Assembly: GCF_002803845.1 (NCBI RefSeq)
Contig: NZ_CP024985.1
Location: 5,022,001 to 5,086,000, forward strand
Origin: Streptomyces lavendulae subsp. lavendulae
Lineage (GTDB): Bacteria; Actinomycetota; Actinomycetes; Streptomycetales; Streptomycetaceae
Length of the DNA: 64,000 nucleotides
Reading direction: 5' to 3'
Positions within the stretch are counted from its first letter, which is position 1. Each line of letters begins with the position of its first letter. The notes below the pieces were generated by a model. It did not search any database, was not told the origin of the DNA, and saw only the letters and a list, made by a program, of their open reading frames with translations. The translations under genes and the position numbers were made by a program. Below, piece by piece: positions 45,350-52,941 of this stretch.

Positions 45350-46630
45350 GTGCCGTCCATCGACGTCGTCGTAGCCCGGGAAATCCTGGACTCCCGAGGC
45401 AACCCCACGGTCGAGGTCGAGGTGGGCCTCGACGACGGCAGCACCGGCCGTGCTGCCGTCCCGTCCGGCGCCTCCACCGGAGCGTTCGAGGCCATCGAGC
45501 TCCGTGACGGTGACCCCAACCGTTACATGGGCAAGGGTGTCGAGAAGGCCGTCCTCGCCGTCATCGAGCAGATCGGCCCGGAGCTCGTCGGCTACGACGC
45601 CACCGAGCAGCGCCTGATCGACCAGGCCATGTTCGACCTGGACGCCACCGACAACAAGGGCTCCCTCGGCGCCAACGCCATCCTCGGCGTGTCCCTCGCC
45701 GTCGCGCACGCCGCGTCCGAGGCCTCGGACCTGCCGCTCTTCCGCTACCTCGGCGGCCCGAACGCGCACCTGCTGCCCGTTCCGATGATGAACATCCTCA
45801 ACGGTGGGTCGCACGCCGACTCCAACGTCGACATCCAGGAGTTCATGATCGCCCCGATCGGCGCGGAGTCCTTCTCCGAGGCGCTGCGCTGGGGTGCCGA
45901 GGTCTACCACACCCTCAAGAAGGTCCTGCACACCAAGGGCCTCTCCACCGGCCTGGGCGACGAGGGCGGCTTCGCCCCGAACCTGGAGTCCAACCGCGCC
46001 GCGCTCGACCTCATCATCGAGGCCATCAAGCAGGCCGGCTACACCCCCGGCAAGGACATCGCGCTCGCGCTCGACGTCGCCGCGTCCGAGTTCTACAAGG
46101 ACGGCAAGTACGAGTTCGAGGGCCAGTCCCGCTCGGCCGCCGAGATGACCGACTACTACGCCGAGCTCGTCGAGGCGTACCCGCTGGTCTCCATCGAGGA
46201 CCCGCTGTTCGAGGACGACTGGGCCGGCTGGAAGACCATCACCGACCGCCTGGGCGCCAAGGTCCAGATCGTCGGCGACGACCTCTTCGTCACCAACCCG
46301 GAGCGCCTGGCCCGCGGCATCGAGGAGGGCTCCGCGAACGCCCTGCTCGTGAAGGTGAACCAGATCGGTTCGCTGACCGAGACCCTCGACGCCGTCGAGA
46401 TGGCCCAGCGCAACGGCTTCAAGTGCATGATGTCGCACCGCTCCGGCGAGACCGAGGACGTCACCATCGCCGACCTCGCCGTCGCCGTGAACTGCGGTCA
46501 GATCAAGACCGGCGCCCCGGCCCGCTCGGACCGCGTCGCCAAGTACAACCAGCTGCTGCGCATCGAGGAGATCCTCGACGACGCCGCCGTGTACGCGGGC
46601 CGCTCGGCGTTCCCGCGCTTCAAGGGCTAA
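45350..46630 (+). CDS. eno: Enolase
   Basis: Cytosolic glycolytic enzyme of 426 aa interconverting 2-phosphoglycerate and phosphoenolpyruvate with Mg2+. It shows VAREILDSRGNPTVEVEV, VPSGASTGAFEAIELRDGD, the loop MMNILNGGSHADSNVDIQEF, metal ligands in ALDVAASEFY and SIEDPLFEDDW, the catalytic Lys in LVKVNQIGSLTET, and SHRSGETED. GTG at 45350 is chosen: AGAAGGAG lies six bases before it, whereas an ATG at 45344 overlaps that site. Length equals other Streptomyces enolases. It is followed by a 13-bp hairpin and then divIC. Confidence 0.98.
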   Translation: MPSIDVVVAREILDSRGNPTVEVEVGLDDGSTGRAAVPSGASTGAFEAIELRDGDPNRYMGKGVEKAVLAVIEQIGPELVGYDATEQRLIDQAMFDLDATDNKGSLGANAILGVSLAVAHAASEASDLPLFRYLGGPNAHLLPVPMMNILNGGSHADSNVDIQEFMIAPIGAESFSEALRWGAEVYHTLKKVLHTKGLSTGLGDEGGFAPNLESNRAALDLIIEAIKQAGYTPGKDIALALDVAASEFYKDGKYEFEGQSRSAAEMTDYYAELVEAYPLVSIEDPLFEDDWAGWKTITDRLGAKVQIVGDDLFVTNPERLARGIEEGSANALLVKVNQIGSLTETLDAVEMAQRNGFKCMMSHRSGETEDVTIADLAVAVNCGQIKTGAPARSDRVAKYNQLLRIEEILDDAAVYAGRSAFPRFKG

Positions 46631-46656
46631 TCACCCCCTCTCGGCGCTGGCCTCCG

Positions 46657-46697
46657 TACGTCCCCGCACTCGGTCCCGTACCGTGTGCGGGGACGTA
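46657..46697 (+). terminator. Terminator after eno
   Basis: A perfect 13-bp stem (TACGTCCCCGCAC) followed by TTT lies 26 bases past eno and 33 bases ahead of divIC, so it should reduce read-through into the division gene. Confidence 0.75.
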
Positions 46698-46729
46698 TTT
46701 GCGTAGTACGCACCAGGGGAGGCGGGACC

Positions 46730-47218
46730 ATGGCCGGGAACCGGGATCGGTTCTCCACCTTCTCGACGGCGACCAGGCTCAAGCAGCTCGGCGAACGTAC
46801 CGCGGCCCACGTCTACCGCTCGCAGTCCCGCCGGCACGTCCGGCGCAGCCGGCTCACCGGCCGGGCGGCCCTGCTGGTGCTCGTCCTCTGTACCCTGGTC
46901 GTCGCCCTCGCGTATCCGATGCGCCAGTACGTCTCCCAGCGCTCGGAGATCGCGGACCAGCAGCGGGCCGCCGACGACGCGCGCAAGCGCCTCGACCAGC
47001 TCCGGGACGAGAAGGCCCGCTGGCAGGACCCCGCCTACGCGGAGCAGCAGGCGCGCAGGCACCTGCACTTCCTGCGCCCCGGGGAGGTCGGCTACATCAT
47101 GACCGACCCCGGAGCCGGGGCCGCGGAACACCGCCGCGGCGGGCAGTCGGGATCCGACCGCCCCTGGTACTCCAACGTCTGGGACGGCGTCGACAAGGCC
47201 GACCGCCCCGGCGAGTGA
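46730..47218 (+). CDS. divIC: Septum formation initiator (FtsB/DivIC family)
   Basis: Bitopic membrane protein of 162 aa. A basic cytosolic head (about 1-44), one transmembrane helix (LLVLVLCTLVVALAYPM, about 47-65) and an extracytoplasmic coiled coil (about 68-110, SEIADQQRAADDARKRLDQL) are seen. The short block WQDPAYAEQQARRHLHFLRPGE is conserved in actinobacterial DivIC. It acts with FtsL/FtsQ in the divisome; in Streptomyces it is needed mainly for sporulation septa. GGGGAGG precedes the ATG. Position after eno and before DUF501 and ppx is typical for actinobacteria. Confidence 0.92.
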   Translation: MAGNRDRFSTFSTATRLKQLGERTAAHVYRSQSRRHVRRSRLTGRAALLVLVLCTLVVALAYPMRQYVSQRSEIADQQRAADDARKRLDQLRDEKARWQDPAYAEQQARRHLHFLRPGEVGYIMTDPGAGAAEHRRGGQSGSDRPWYSNVWDGVDKADRPGE

Positions 47219-47288
47219 GACCGCCGGCACGGCACCGCACCGCTCCGCCCCGCACCCACCCACGAGAACGAAGAGACTTCCTCCAGGC

Positions 47289-47831
47289 ATGCAGACGCCC
47301 CCGCCCCAGACCGACCGGACCGAGCCGACCGACGCGGACATCGACGCGTTCCAGCAGCAGCTCGGCCGCCCCCCGCGCGGGCTGCGCGCGATCGCGCACC
47401 GCTGCCCCTGCGGCCAGCCGGACGTCGTGGAGACCGCCCCGCGCCTCCCCGACGGCACCCCCTTCCCCACGCTCTACTACCTCACCTGCCCGCGCGCGGC
47501 CTCCGCGATCGGCACGCTGGAGGCCAACGGCGTGATGAAGGAGATGCAGGCCCGTCTCGCCGAGGACCCGGAGCTCGCCGCCGCGTACCGCAGGGCGCAC
47601 GAGGACTACATCGAGCGCCGCGACGCCATCGAGGTGCTCCAGGGCTTCCCCAGCGCCGGCGGCATGCCGGACCGGGTGAAGTGCCTGCACGTGCTGGTCG
47701 GCCACTCGCTGGCCGCGGGCCCCGGCGTGAACCCCTTCGGCGACGAGGCCCTGGCGATGCTGCCCGAGTGGTGGGCCAAGGGCGCCTGCGTCACCCCGTG
47801 CGGGGAGAAGAAGGCGGAGGCGGAAGCGTGA
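47289..47831 (+). CDS. DUF501 protein
   Basis: Cytosolic protein of 180 aa, DUF501 family, function unproven. Conserved blocks are QLGRPPRGLRAIAHRCPCG, PFPTLYYLTCPRAASAIGTLE, and VKCLHVLVGHSLAAGPGVNPFGDEAL. Cysteines in CPCG, TCPR and VKCLH suggest a possible metal site, as inference. The ATG lies 70 bases after divIC, and its stop overlaps the ppx/gppA start as GTGA. This eno-divIC-DUF501-ppx order is nearly universal in actinobacteria. Confidence 0.9.
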   Translation: MQTPPPQTDRTEPTDADIDAFQQQLGRPPRGLRAIAHRCPCGQPDVVETAPRLPDGTPFPTLYYLTCPRAASAIGTLEANGVMKEMQARLAEDPELAAAYRRAHEDYIERRDAIEVLQGFPSAGGMPDRVKCLHVLVGHSLAAGPGVNPFGDEALAMLPEWWAKGACVTPCGEKKAEAEA

Positions 47832-48769
47832 CCCGGGTCGCGGCAGTCGACTGCGGTACGAACTCCATCCGCCTCCTCGTCGCGGACTGCGACCCGGCCA
47901 CCGGCGAGCTCATCGAGCTGGACCGCCGGATGACGGTCGTCCGGCTCGGCCAGGGCGTGGACCGGACCGGCCGGCTGGCCCCGGAGGCGCTGGAGCGCAC
48001 CTTCGCGGCCTGCCGCGAGTACGCCGCGGTGATCAAGGAGCTGGGGGCCGAGCGGGTCCGTTTCGTGGCCACCTCCGCCTCGCGGGACGCCGAGAACCGG
48101 GACGACTTCGTCCGGGGCGTCCTGGACATCCTGGGCGTGGAGCCCGAGGTGATCTCCGGCGACCAGGAGGCCGAGTTCTCCTTCACCGGCGCCACCCGGG
48201 AGCTCACCGGCCACACCCACCTGGAGCGGCCCTTCCTGGTCGTGGACATCGGCGGCGGCTCCACGGAGTTCGTGGTCGGCGAGGAGCACGTGCGCGCGGC
48301 CCGCTCGGTGGACGTGGGCTGCGTCCGGATGACCGAGCGCCACCTGGTCGTGGACGGGCAGGTCACCGACCCGCCGACCGCGGAGCAGGTCGCCGCCATG
48401 CGCGCCGACATCGAGGCGGCCCTGGACCTGGCCGGGCTGACGGTCCCGCTGGACGAGGCCCGCACCCTGGTGGGTCTGGCGGGCTCGGTGACCACGGTCG
48501 CCGCGATCGCCCTGGACCTGGCGGAGTACGACTCCTCGGCGATCCACCACTCCCGGATCCCCTACGAGCGGGTCCGCGAGATCAGCGAGCGCATGCTCAC
48601 CTCGACGCACGCCGAACGCGCCGCGATCCCGGTGATGCACCCGGGCCGGGTCGACGTGATCGGCGCCGGCGCCCTGGTCCTCCTCGCGATCATGGAGCGC
48701 ACGGGAGCGGCCGAGGTCGTGGTCTCGGAGCACGACATCCTCGACGGCATCGCCTGGTCCGCGGCCTGA
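47828..48769 (+). CDS. Ppx/GppA-family exopolyphosphatase
   Basis: Cytosolic phosphatase of 313 aa in the sugar-kinase/HSP70/actin superfamily, which cleaves terminal phosphate from polyphosphate or pppGpp. VAAVDCGTNSIRLLVAD is the first phosphate loop; VATSASRDAENRDDFV, LVVDIGGGSTEFVVG (second phosphate loop) and LVGLAGSVTTVAAIA follow. It is the short actinobacterial form lacking the C-terminal HD domain. The GTG start is coupled to DUF501. The unit ends at the hairpin 48797-48835. Ppx versus GppA activity cannot be separated by sequence. Confidence 0.92.
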   Translation: MTRVAAVDCGTNSIRLLVADCDPATGELIELDRRMTVVRLGQGVDRTGRLAPEALERTFAACREYAAVIKELGAERVRFVATSASRDAENRDDFVRGVLDILGVEPEVISGDQEAEFSFTGATRELTGHTHLERPFLVVDIGGGSTEFVVGEEHVRAARSVDVGCVRMTERHLVVDGQVTDPPTAEQVAAMRADIEAALDLAGLTVPLDEARTLVGLAGSVTTVAAIALDLAEYDSSAIHHSRIPYERVREISERMLTSTHAERAAIPVMHPGRVDVIGAGALVLLAIMERTGAAEVVVSEHDILDGIAWSAA

Positions 48770-48796
48770 CCGCGACCCCGCCCCGCAGCACCCCAG

Positions 48797-48835
48797 CACG
48801 GCGGCCCTCCGGTCCACAGACCGGAGGGCCGCCGT
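48797..48835. terminator. Bidirectional terminator, ppx / toxin gene
   Basis: A 17-bp inverted repeat (CACGGCGGCCCTCCGGT outer arm) with a short loop lies between convergent genes. Confidence 0.75.
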
Positions 48836-48840
48836 CGTGC

Positions 48841-49110
48841 TCAGATCCCGCGGTAGACGTCGCGGCGGTCTCCGACCTTGACGACGAGGATGACGAGCTC
48901 GCCGTCCAGGACCTGGTAGGCGATCCGGTGGCTGCCGACCAGAAGCCGGTAGAGGCCGGAGGGGCCGTTGAGCTTCTCGATGTCGGCGTCTTCGCGGAAG
49001 GGGTCGTCCCCCAACGCGGTCAGCGCGGCGAGGATGCGCATCGCGGCCGGCTTGTCGATGGCCCGGAGTCGCCGTTGTGCCGCGGTGGTGAACCGGAACG
49101 CGTATTTCAC
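48841..49110 (-). CDS. RelE/ParE-family toxin
   Basis: Small basic protein of 89 aa with the RelE fold: KYAFRFTTAAQRRLRAIDKP, then IEKLNGPSGLYRLLVGSHRIAYQV and a C-terminal VVKVGDRRDVYR. Basic residues in the last third match those that contact mRNA in RelE-type ribosome-dependent RNases. The start is GTG and overlaps the antitoxin stop by four bases (GTGA), ensuring antitoxin-first translation. It is the toxin of a type II module. Confidence 0.92.
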   Translation of the reverse strand: MKYAFRFTTAAQRRLRAIDKPAAMRILAALTALGDDPFREDADIEKLNGPSGLYRLLVGSHRIAYQVLDGELVILVVKVGDRRDVYRGI

Positions 49111-49379
49111 GCCGCGCCGTCACCCCGTTCGCTGAACAGGTCGGCCAGCAGCTCGGCCATGGTCACGGTCGGGCCGCCTTCGGCCAGCACGGCCTCCGCC
49201 TCGCGGGCGAGCAGTTCGTCGGCCGCCTGTTCGAGCGCGTTGAAGTCCGCGATGGGGACCAGGGCGGCCACCGGGGCACCGTTACGGGTGATGATGGTCG
49301 GAGCGCCCTGCTCCGCCCGATTGATGTGGTCCGCGAGATGGGCACGGGCTTCGCGCACGGTCACGGCGTTCTCACTCAT
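49107..49379 (-). CDS. Phd/YefM-family antitoxin
   Basis: Protein of 90 aa. The N-terminal DNA-binding half reads NAVTVREARAHLADHINRAE and then PTIITRNGAPVAALVPI, the classical Phd/YefM pattern; the acidic C-terminal half (about 50-90) should wrap the toxin. The first gene of the module, it is expected to autorepress. The ATG at 49379 lacks a ribosome site and has TACACT six bases upstream, so a leaderless transcript is possible. The direct repeats just upstream are candidate operators. Confidence 0.9.
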   Translation of the reverse strand: MSENAVTVREARAHLADHINRAEQGAPTIITRNGAPVAALVPIADFNALEQAADELLAREAEAVLAEGGPTVTMAELLADLFSERGDGAA

Positions 49380-49385
49380 GACAGG

Positions 49386-49412
49386 AGTGTACGCGCGGGT
49401 GTGTACACGCGC
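49386..49412 (-). promoter_or_regulatory. Toxin-antitoxin promoter / operator
   Basis: Two related elements, GTGTACGCGC (49387-49396) and GTGTACACGCGC (49401-49412), stand 14 bases apart. On the minus strand the first overlaps TACACT, a good -10 hexamer ending six bases before the antitoxin ATG. Repressor binding here would block the promoter. Confidence 0.5.
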
Positions 49413-49603
49413 CTGTCCGGCGCCGAATCGGTGCGGGTTCACCGGGGATGCTGCACGGCATCGCGTGGTCCTGCCGGTGGCTGAACATCGTGTTCCGCCC
49501 GATGGCGCGATCGCGGTCGGGGCGAGCGAGGACCGAGCGGAGGCCGGGCGGAGGCCGGGCGGAGGGCTCGCGGAGGCCGAAAGTCCCTTCCTCCACACGA
49601 ACT

Positions 49604-49621
49604 TCGTGAAGTTCTTCACAA
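49604..49621. promoter_or_regulatory. Rex-type operator, distal
   Basis: TCGTGAAGTTCTTCACAA matches the Rex consensus TTGTGAANNNNTTCACAA at 13 of 14 defined positions. It lies 319-336 bases upstream of the ndh start, between the toxin-antitoxin pair and ndh. Confidence 0.65.
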
Positions 49622-49888
49622 GGAAAAGAGGCCTGCTGGGCCCCAGGAAGGGCCCTTCGAAGGGTTCTCGGGGGTCGCGAGGCCGTTTCTCCGTGTGTTT
49701 GTGCGAAGAAGTAGGGCTGCGGGTTTCGTATCAGAGGTATGGACGAAGACCAGTGGTCCAGTCCGGTTCAGGCCTTGGAGGCCAGTTCAGGACGGGTGAA
49801 CAACGATTTTTGATCCACTCCGGTTCCCGTTGCGTGCCATGATCTGGGTCACGTGGGCCGCGCAGTGTAGCAGAGGGTCTACCGCACC

Positions 49889-49906
49889 TTGTGAAGGGGC
49901 TCACGA
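49889..49906. promoter_or_regulatory. Rex-type operator, proximal to ndh
   Basis: TTGTGAAGGGGCTCACGA matches the Rex consensus at 12 of 14 positions and lies 34-51 bases upstream of the ndh start. Rex senses NADH/NAD+ and is known to control ndh in Streptomyces. Confidence 0.75.
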
Positions 49907-49939
49907 GCGTCACCCCTTGGGGTGCTGGATACTCATTCC

Positions 49940-51325
49940 ATGAGCACCACGGAGCGTCCCAGGATCCTCGTTGTAGGAGGTGGGTACGTAGGCCTGTACG
50001 CGGCCAAGCGCATCATGAAGAAGATGCGCTACGGCGAGGCGACCGTCACGGTCGTCGACCCGCGGTCGTACATGACCTACCAGCCCTTCCTCCCCGAAGT
50101 GGCCGCAGGCAGCATCTCGCCTCGGCACGTCGTCGTCCCGCTGCGACGCGTGCTGCCCAAGGCGGAGGTTCTCACCGGCCGGGTCACCACCATCGACCAG
50201 GACCGCAAGGTCGCCGTCGTCACGCCGCTGGTCGGCGAGGCGTACGAGTTGCCCTTCGACTACCTGGTGATCGCGCTCGGCGCCGTCTCCCGCACCTTCC
50301 CGATCCCCGGCCTCGCCGAACAGGGCATCGGCATGAAGGGCGTCGAGGAGGGCATCGGCCTGCGCAACCACGTCCTTGAGCAGCTCGACAAGGCCGAGTC
50401 CACGACGGACGAGAACGTCCGCCGCAAGGCACTCACCTTCGTCTTCGTCGGCGGCGGCTTCGCCGGCGCCGAGACGATCGGCGAGGTCGAGGACATGGCC
50501 CGCGACGCCGTGAAGTACTACTCCACGATCAAGCGCGAGGACATGCGCTTCATCCTGGTCGACGCGGCCGACAAGATCCTTCCCGAGGTCGGGCCCAAGC
50601 TCGGCACCTGGGGCAAGGAGCACCTTGAGTCGCGCGGCATCGAGATCTACCTCAACACCTCCATGGACTCCTGCGTGGACGGCCACGTGGTGCTGAAGAA
50701 CGGCCTTGAGGTCGACTCCAACACCCTGGTGTGGACCGCGGGCGTCAAGCCCAACCCGGTCCTGGCCCGCTACGGCCTGCCGCTCGGCCCCCGCGGCCAC
50801 GTGGACGCCGAGCCGACCCTCCAGGTCAAGGGCACGGACTACATCTGGACCGCCGGCGACAACGCCCAGGTTCCCGACATGGCCTCCCGCAAGGCCGGCG
50901 TCGAGAACGCCTGGTGCCCGCCGAACGCCCAGCACGCGCTGCGCCAGGCCAAGGTCCTCGGCGACAACGTCATCTCCGGCATGCGGGGCTTCCCGCAGAA
51001 GGAGTACGCGCACTCCAACAAGGGTGCGGTGGCGGGCCTCGGCCTCCACAAGGGCGTCGCGATGATCGTCATGGGCAAGATGAAGATCAAGCTCAAGGGC
51101 CGGCTCGCCTGGTACATGCACCGTGGCTACCACGGCATGGCCATGCCGACCTGGAACCGCAAGATCCGCGTCTTCGCCGACTGGACCCTCGGCATGTTCC
51201 TCAAGCGCGAGGTCGTCTCCCTCGGAGCGCTGGAGACCCCGCGCGAGGAGTTCTACGAGGCCGCCAAGCCGGCTCCGGCCCCCGCCGCCGCCGCGGCACC
51301 GGCCCAGAAGGCCAAGGCCTCCTGA
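49940..51325 (+). CDS. ndh: Type II NADH dehydrogenase
   Basis: Peripheral membrane flavoprotein of 461 aa passing electrons from NADH to menaquinone without proton pumping. The FAD-binding fold starts with RILVVGGGYVGLYAAKR. The NADH-binding fold is FVFVGGGFAGAETIGEVEDM, and WTAGDNAQVPD is the C-terminal FAD motif. C-terminal amphipathic segments (TWNRKIRVFADWTLGMFLKRE) should anchor it to the membrane, and an Ala/Pro/Lys tail ends it. The ATG at 49940 (MSTTERPR) fits the fold. Two Rex-like operators upstream point to repression at low NADH. A 17-bp hairpin follows the gene. Confidence 0.93.
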   Translation: MSTTERPRILVVGGGYVGLYAAKRIMKKMRYGEATVTVVDPRSYMTYQPFLPEVAAGSISPRHVVVPLRRVLPKAEVLTGRVTTIDQDRKVAVVTPLVGEAYELPFDYLVIALGAVSRTFPIPGLAEQGIGMKGVEEGIGLRNHVLEQLDKAESTTDENVRRKALTFVFVGGGFAGAETIGEVEDMARDAVKYYSTIKREDMRFILVDAADKILPEVGPKLGTWGKEHLESRGIEIYLNTSMDSCVDGHVVLKNGLEVDSNTLVWTAGVKPNPVLARYGLPLGPRGHVDAEPTLQVKGTDYIWTAGDNAQVPDMASRKAGVENAWCPPNAQHALRQAKVLGDNVISGMRGFPQKEYAHSNKGAVAGLGLHKGVAMIVMGKMKIKLKGRLAWYMHRGYHGMAMPTWNRKIRVFADWTLGMFLKREVVSLGALETPREEFYEAAKPAPAPAAAAAPAQKAKAS

Positions 51326-51368
51326 CCCGGTAGCCACCGGCAGGAACCCGAGCAGTACCCGTACGTCC

Positions 51369-51412
51369 CCGAAGGGGCCGCCCGCCATCCGTGGTGCGGG
51401 CGGCCCCTTCGG
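51369..51412 (+). terminator. Terminator after ndh
   Basis: A perfect 17-bp stem (CCGAAGGGGCCGCCCGC) with a 10-base loop lies 44 bases past the stop. Confidence 0.8.
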
Positions 51413-51490
51413 CGTACCCGGCGCCGGTTCTGATTGACGCGTGCCCGAAACGGGTAGGCCGTTCGGTCGGAACTTATGGAGGTGCCTACG

Positions 51491-52858
51491 ATGACCGACG
51501 CCGCGCCGCGGCTGGCCGCTCTTGCCGAAACCCTGCTGGGCGCCCCCCTGCCCGTCCGCATACGGGCCTGGGACGGCAGCGAAGCCGGTCCCGCCACCGG
51601 CCCCACCCTCGTGGTCAACAACCGGCGCGCACTGCGCCGCGTCCTGTGGATGCCCGGAGAACTCGGGCTGGCCCGCGCCTGGGTCGCCGGGGACCTGACC
51701 GTCGAGGGCGACCTGTTCGAGGTGCTGGACCGGGTGGCCGGACTGCTCTGGGAACGGGAGCCCGCCGAGGCCCCCGCCACGCCGGCGCCCCGCACGGGCC
51801 TGGGCAAGCTCACCGCCCTGCGCCCCCACCTGCCCTCCGGCGCCGCCGGGACGGCCGCGTTACTCCGCGATCCGGCGAGCCGGGCCGCCGTACGGGACCT
51901 CGTGGCCCTGGCCCGGCCCTGGGCGGCTCCCGCGCCGCCCGCCGAGGAGGCGGTCCGCAGGGGCGGGCCGGTCCACTCCAAGGGCCGCGACCGCCAGGCC
52001 ATCAGCCACCACTACGACGTGGGCAACGCCTTCTACGAGCACGTGCTCGGGCCCTCGATGGTCTACTCGTGCGCCTACTGGAGCCCCGGCGGGACGCTGG
52101 AGGAGGCCCAGCGCGACAAGCTGGACCTGGTCTGCCGCAAGCTGGGCCTGAAGGAGGGCGACCGCCTCCTCGACGTCGGCTGCGGCTGGGGCTCCATGGC
52201 CCTGCACGCGGCCCGGGAGTACGGGGTCCGGGTCACCGGGGTCACCCTCTCCCGGGAACAGGCCGCCTACGCCCGCAAGAGGATCGCCGAGGAGGGCCTG
52301 ACCGACCGGATCGAGATCCGGGTACAGGACTACCGGGACGTCAAGGACGGCCCGTACGACGCCATTTCCTCCATCGGGATGGCCGAACACGTCGGCGCGG
52401 AACGCTACCGCGAGTACGCCCGCACCCTGCACGCTCTGCTCGCCCCCGGCGGCCGGCTGCTCAACCACCAGATCGCGCGTCCGCCGGAGCCCGACGAAGA
52501 GGCGTACCGGGTCGACGAGTTCATCGACGCCTACGTCTTCCCCGACGGGGAGCTGTCCCCGGTCGGCACGACCGTCGCCGAACTGGAGCGGGCCGGCTTC
52601 GAGGTCCGCGACGTGGAGGCGCTGCGCGAGCACTACGCGCTCACCCTGCGGGCCTGGGTGGCGCGGCTGGAGGAGCACTGGGAGGAGGCCGTGCGCCTCA
52701 CCTCGCCCGGCCGCGCCCGCGTCTGGCTGCTCTACATGGCGGCCTCCGCGCTCGGCTTCGAGCACGCCCGGCTCGGGGTCAACCAGATCCTGGCGGTACG
52801 GCCCGGGGGCGGAGGGGCTTCGGGGCTGCCGCTGAGGGCGCGCACGTGGGGCGCGTGA
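51491..52858 (+). CDS. Cyclopropane-fatty-acyl-phospholipid synthase, TTA-containing
   Basis: Membrane-associated SAM-dependent enzyme of 455 aa adding a methylene or methyl group to unsaturated phospholipid acyl chains. An N-terminal lipid-binding part (about 1-160) is followed by AISHHYDVGNAFYEHVLGPSM, the SAM motif LLDVGCGWGSMALHAA, and SSIGMAEHVG with the catalytic-site acid, all typical of the CFA family. Codon 124 is TTA (51860-51862), so translation should need the bldA tRNA, encoded about 5 kb away. GGAGG precedes the ATG at 51491. It is an independent unit ending at a strong palindrome. Confidence 0.93.
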   Translation: MTDAAPRLAALAETLLGAPLPVRIRAWDGSEAGPATGPTLVVNNRRALRRVLWMPGELGLARAWVAGDLTVEGDLFEVLDRVAGLLWEREPAEAPATPAPRTGLGKLTALRPHLPSGAAGTAALLRDPASRAAVRDLVALARPWAAPAPPAEEAVRRGGPVHSKGRDRQAISHHYDVGNAFYEHVLGPSMVYSCAYWSPGGTLEEAQRDKLDLVCRKLGLKEGDRLLDVGCGWGSMALHAAREYGVRVTGVTLSREQAAYARKRIAEEGLTDRIEIRVQDYRDVKDGPYDAISSIGMAEHVGAERYREYARTLHALLAPGGRLLNHQIARPPEPDEEAYRVDEFIDAYVFPDGELSPVGTTVAELERAGFEVRDVEALREHYALTLRAWVARLEEHWEEAVRLTSPGRARVWLLYMAASALGFEHARLGVNQILAVRPGGGGASGLPLRARTWGA

Positions 52859-52888
52859 CGGCGTAGCGGCGACCGGAGGACCGGACGC

Positions 52889-52924
52889 CGAAGGGCCCCG
52901 GGGGCATGCCCCCGGGGCCCTTCG
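52889..52924. terminator. Bidirectional terminator, cfa / ABC permease
   Basis: A perfect 36-bp palindrome centred on GCATGC, with left half CGAAGGGCCCCGGGGGCA, separates convergent genes. Confidence 0.85.
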
Positions 52925-52941
52925 CGCGTGAGCCGCCCCCG

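Larger units (their letters stand above)
49380..49939. other. Long regulatory gap, toxin-antitoxin / ndh
   Basis: A 560-base non-coding region. It contains the toxin-antitoxin promoter elements at its left end, imperfect CGGAGGCCGGG repeats near 49539-49575, the distal Rex-like site, a relatively AT-rich stretch (49620-49830) that could hold the ndh promoter(s), and the proximal Rex-like site. Confidence 0.55.

Noticed and set aside
49107..49619. N-terminal extension of the antitoxin frame up to 49619
   Set aside because: The extension is Arg/Pro/Ser-rich without homology. It runs over the distal Rex-like site, and the Phd/YefM fold starts at the ATG at 49379.
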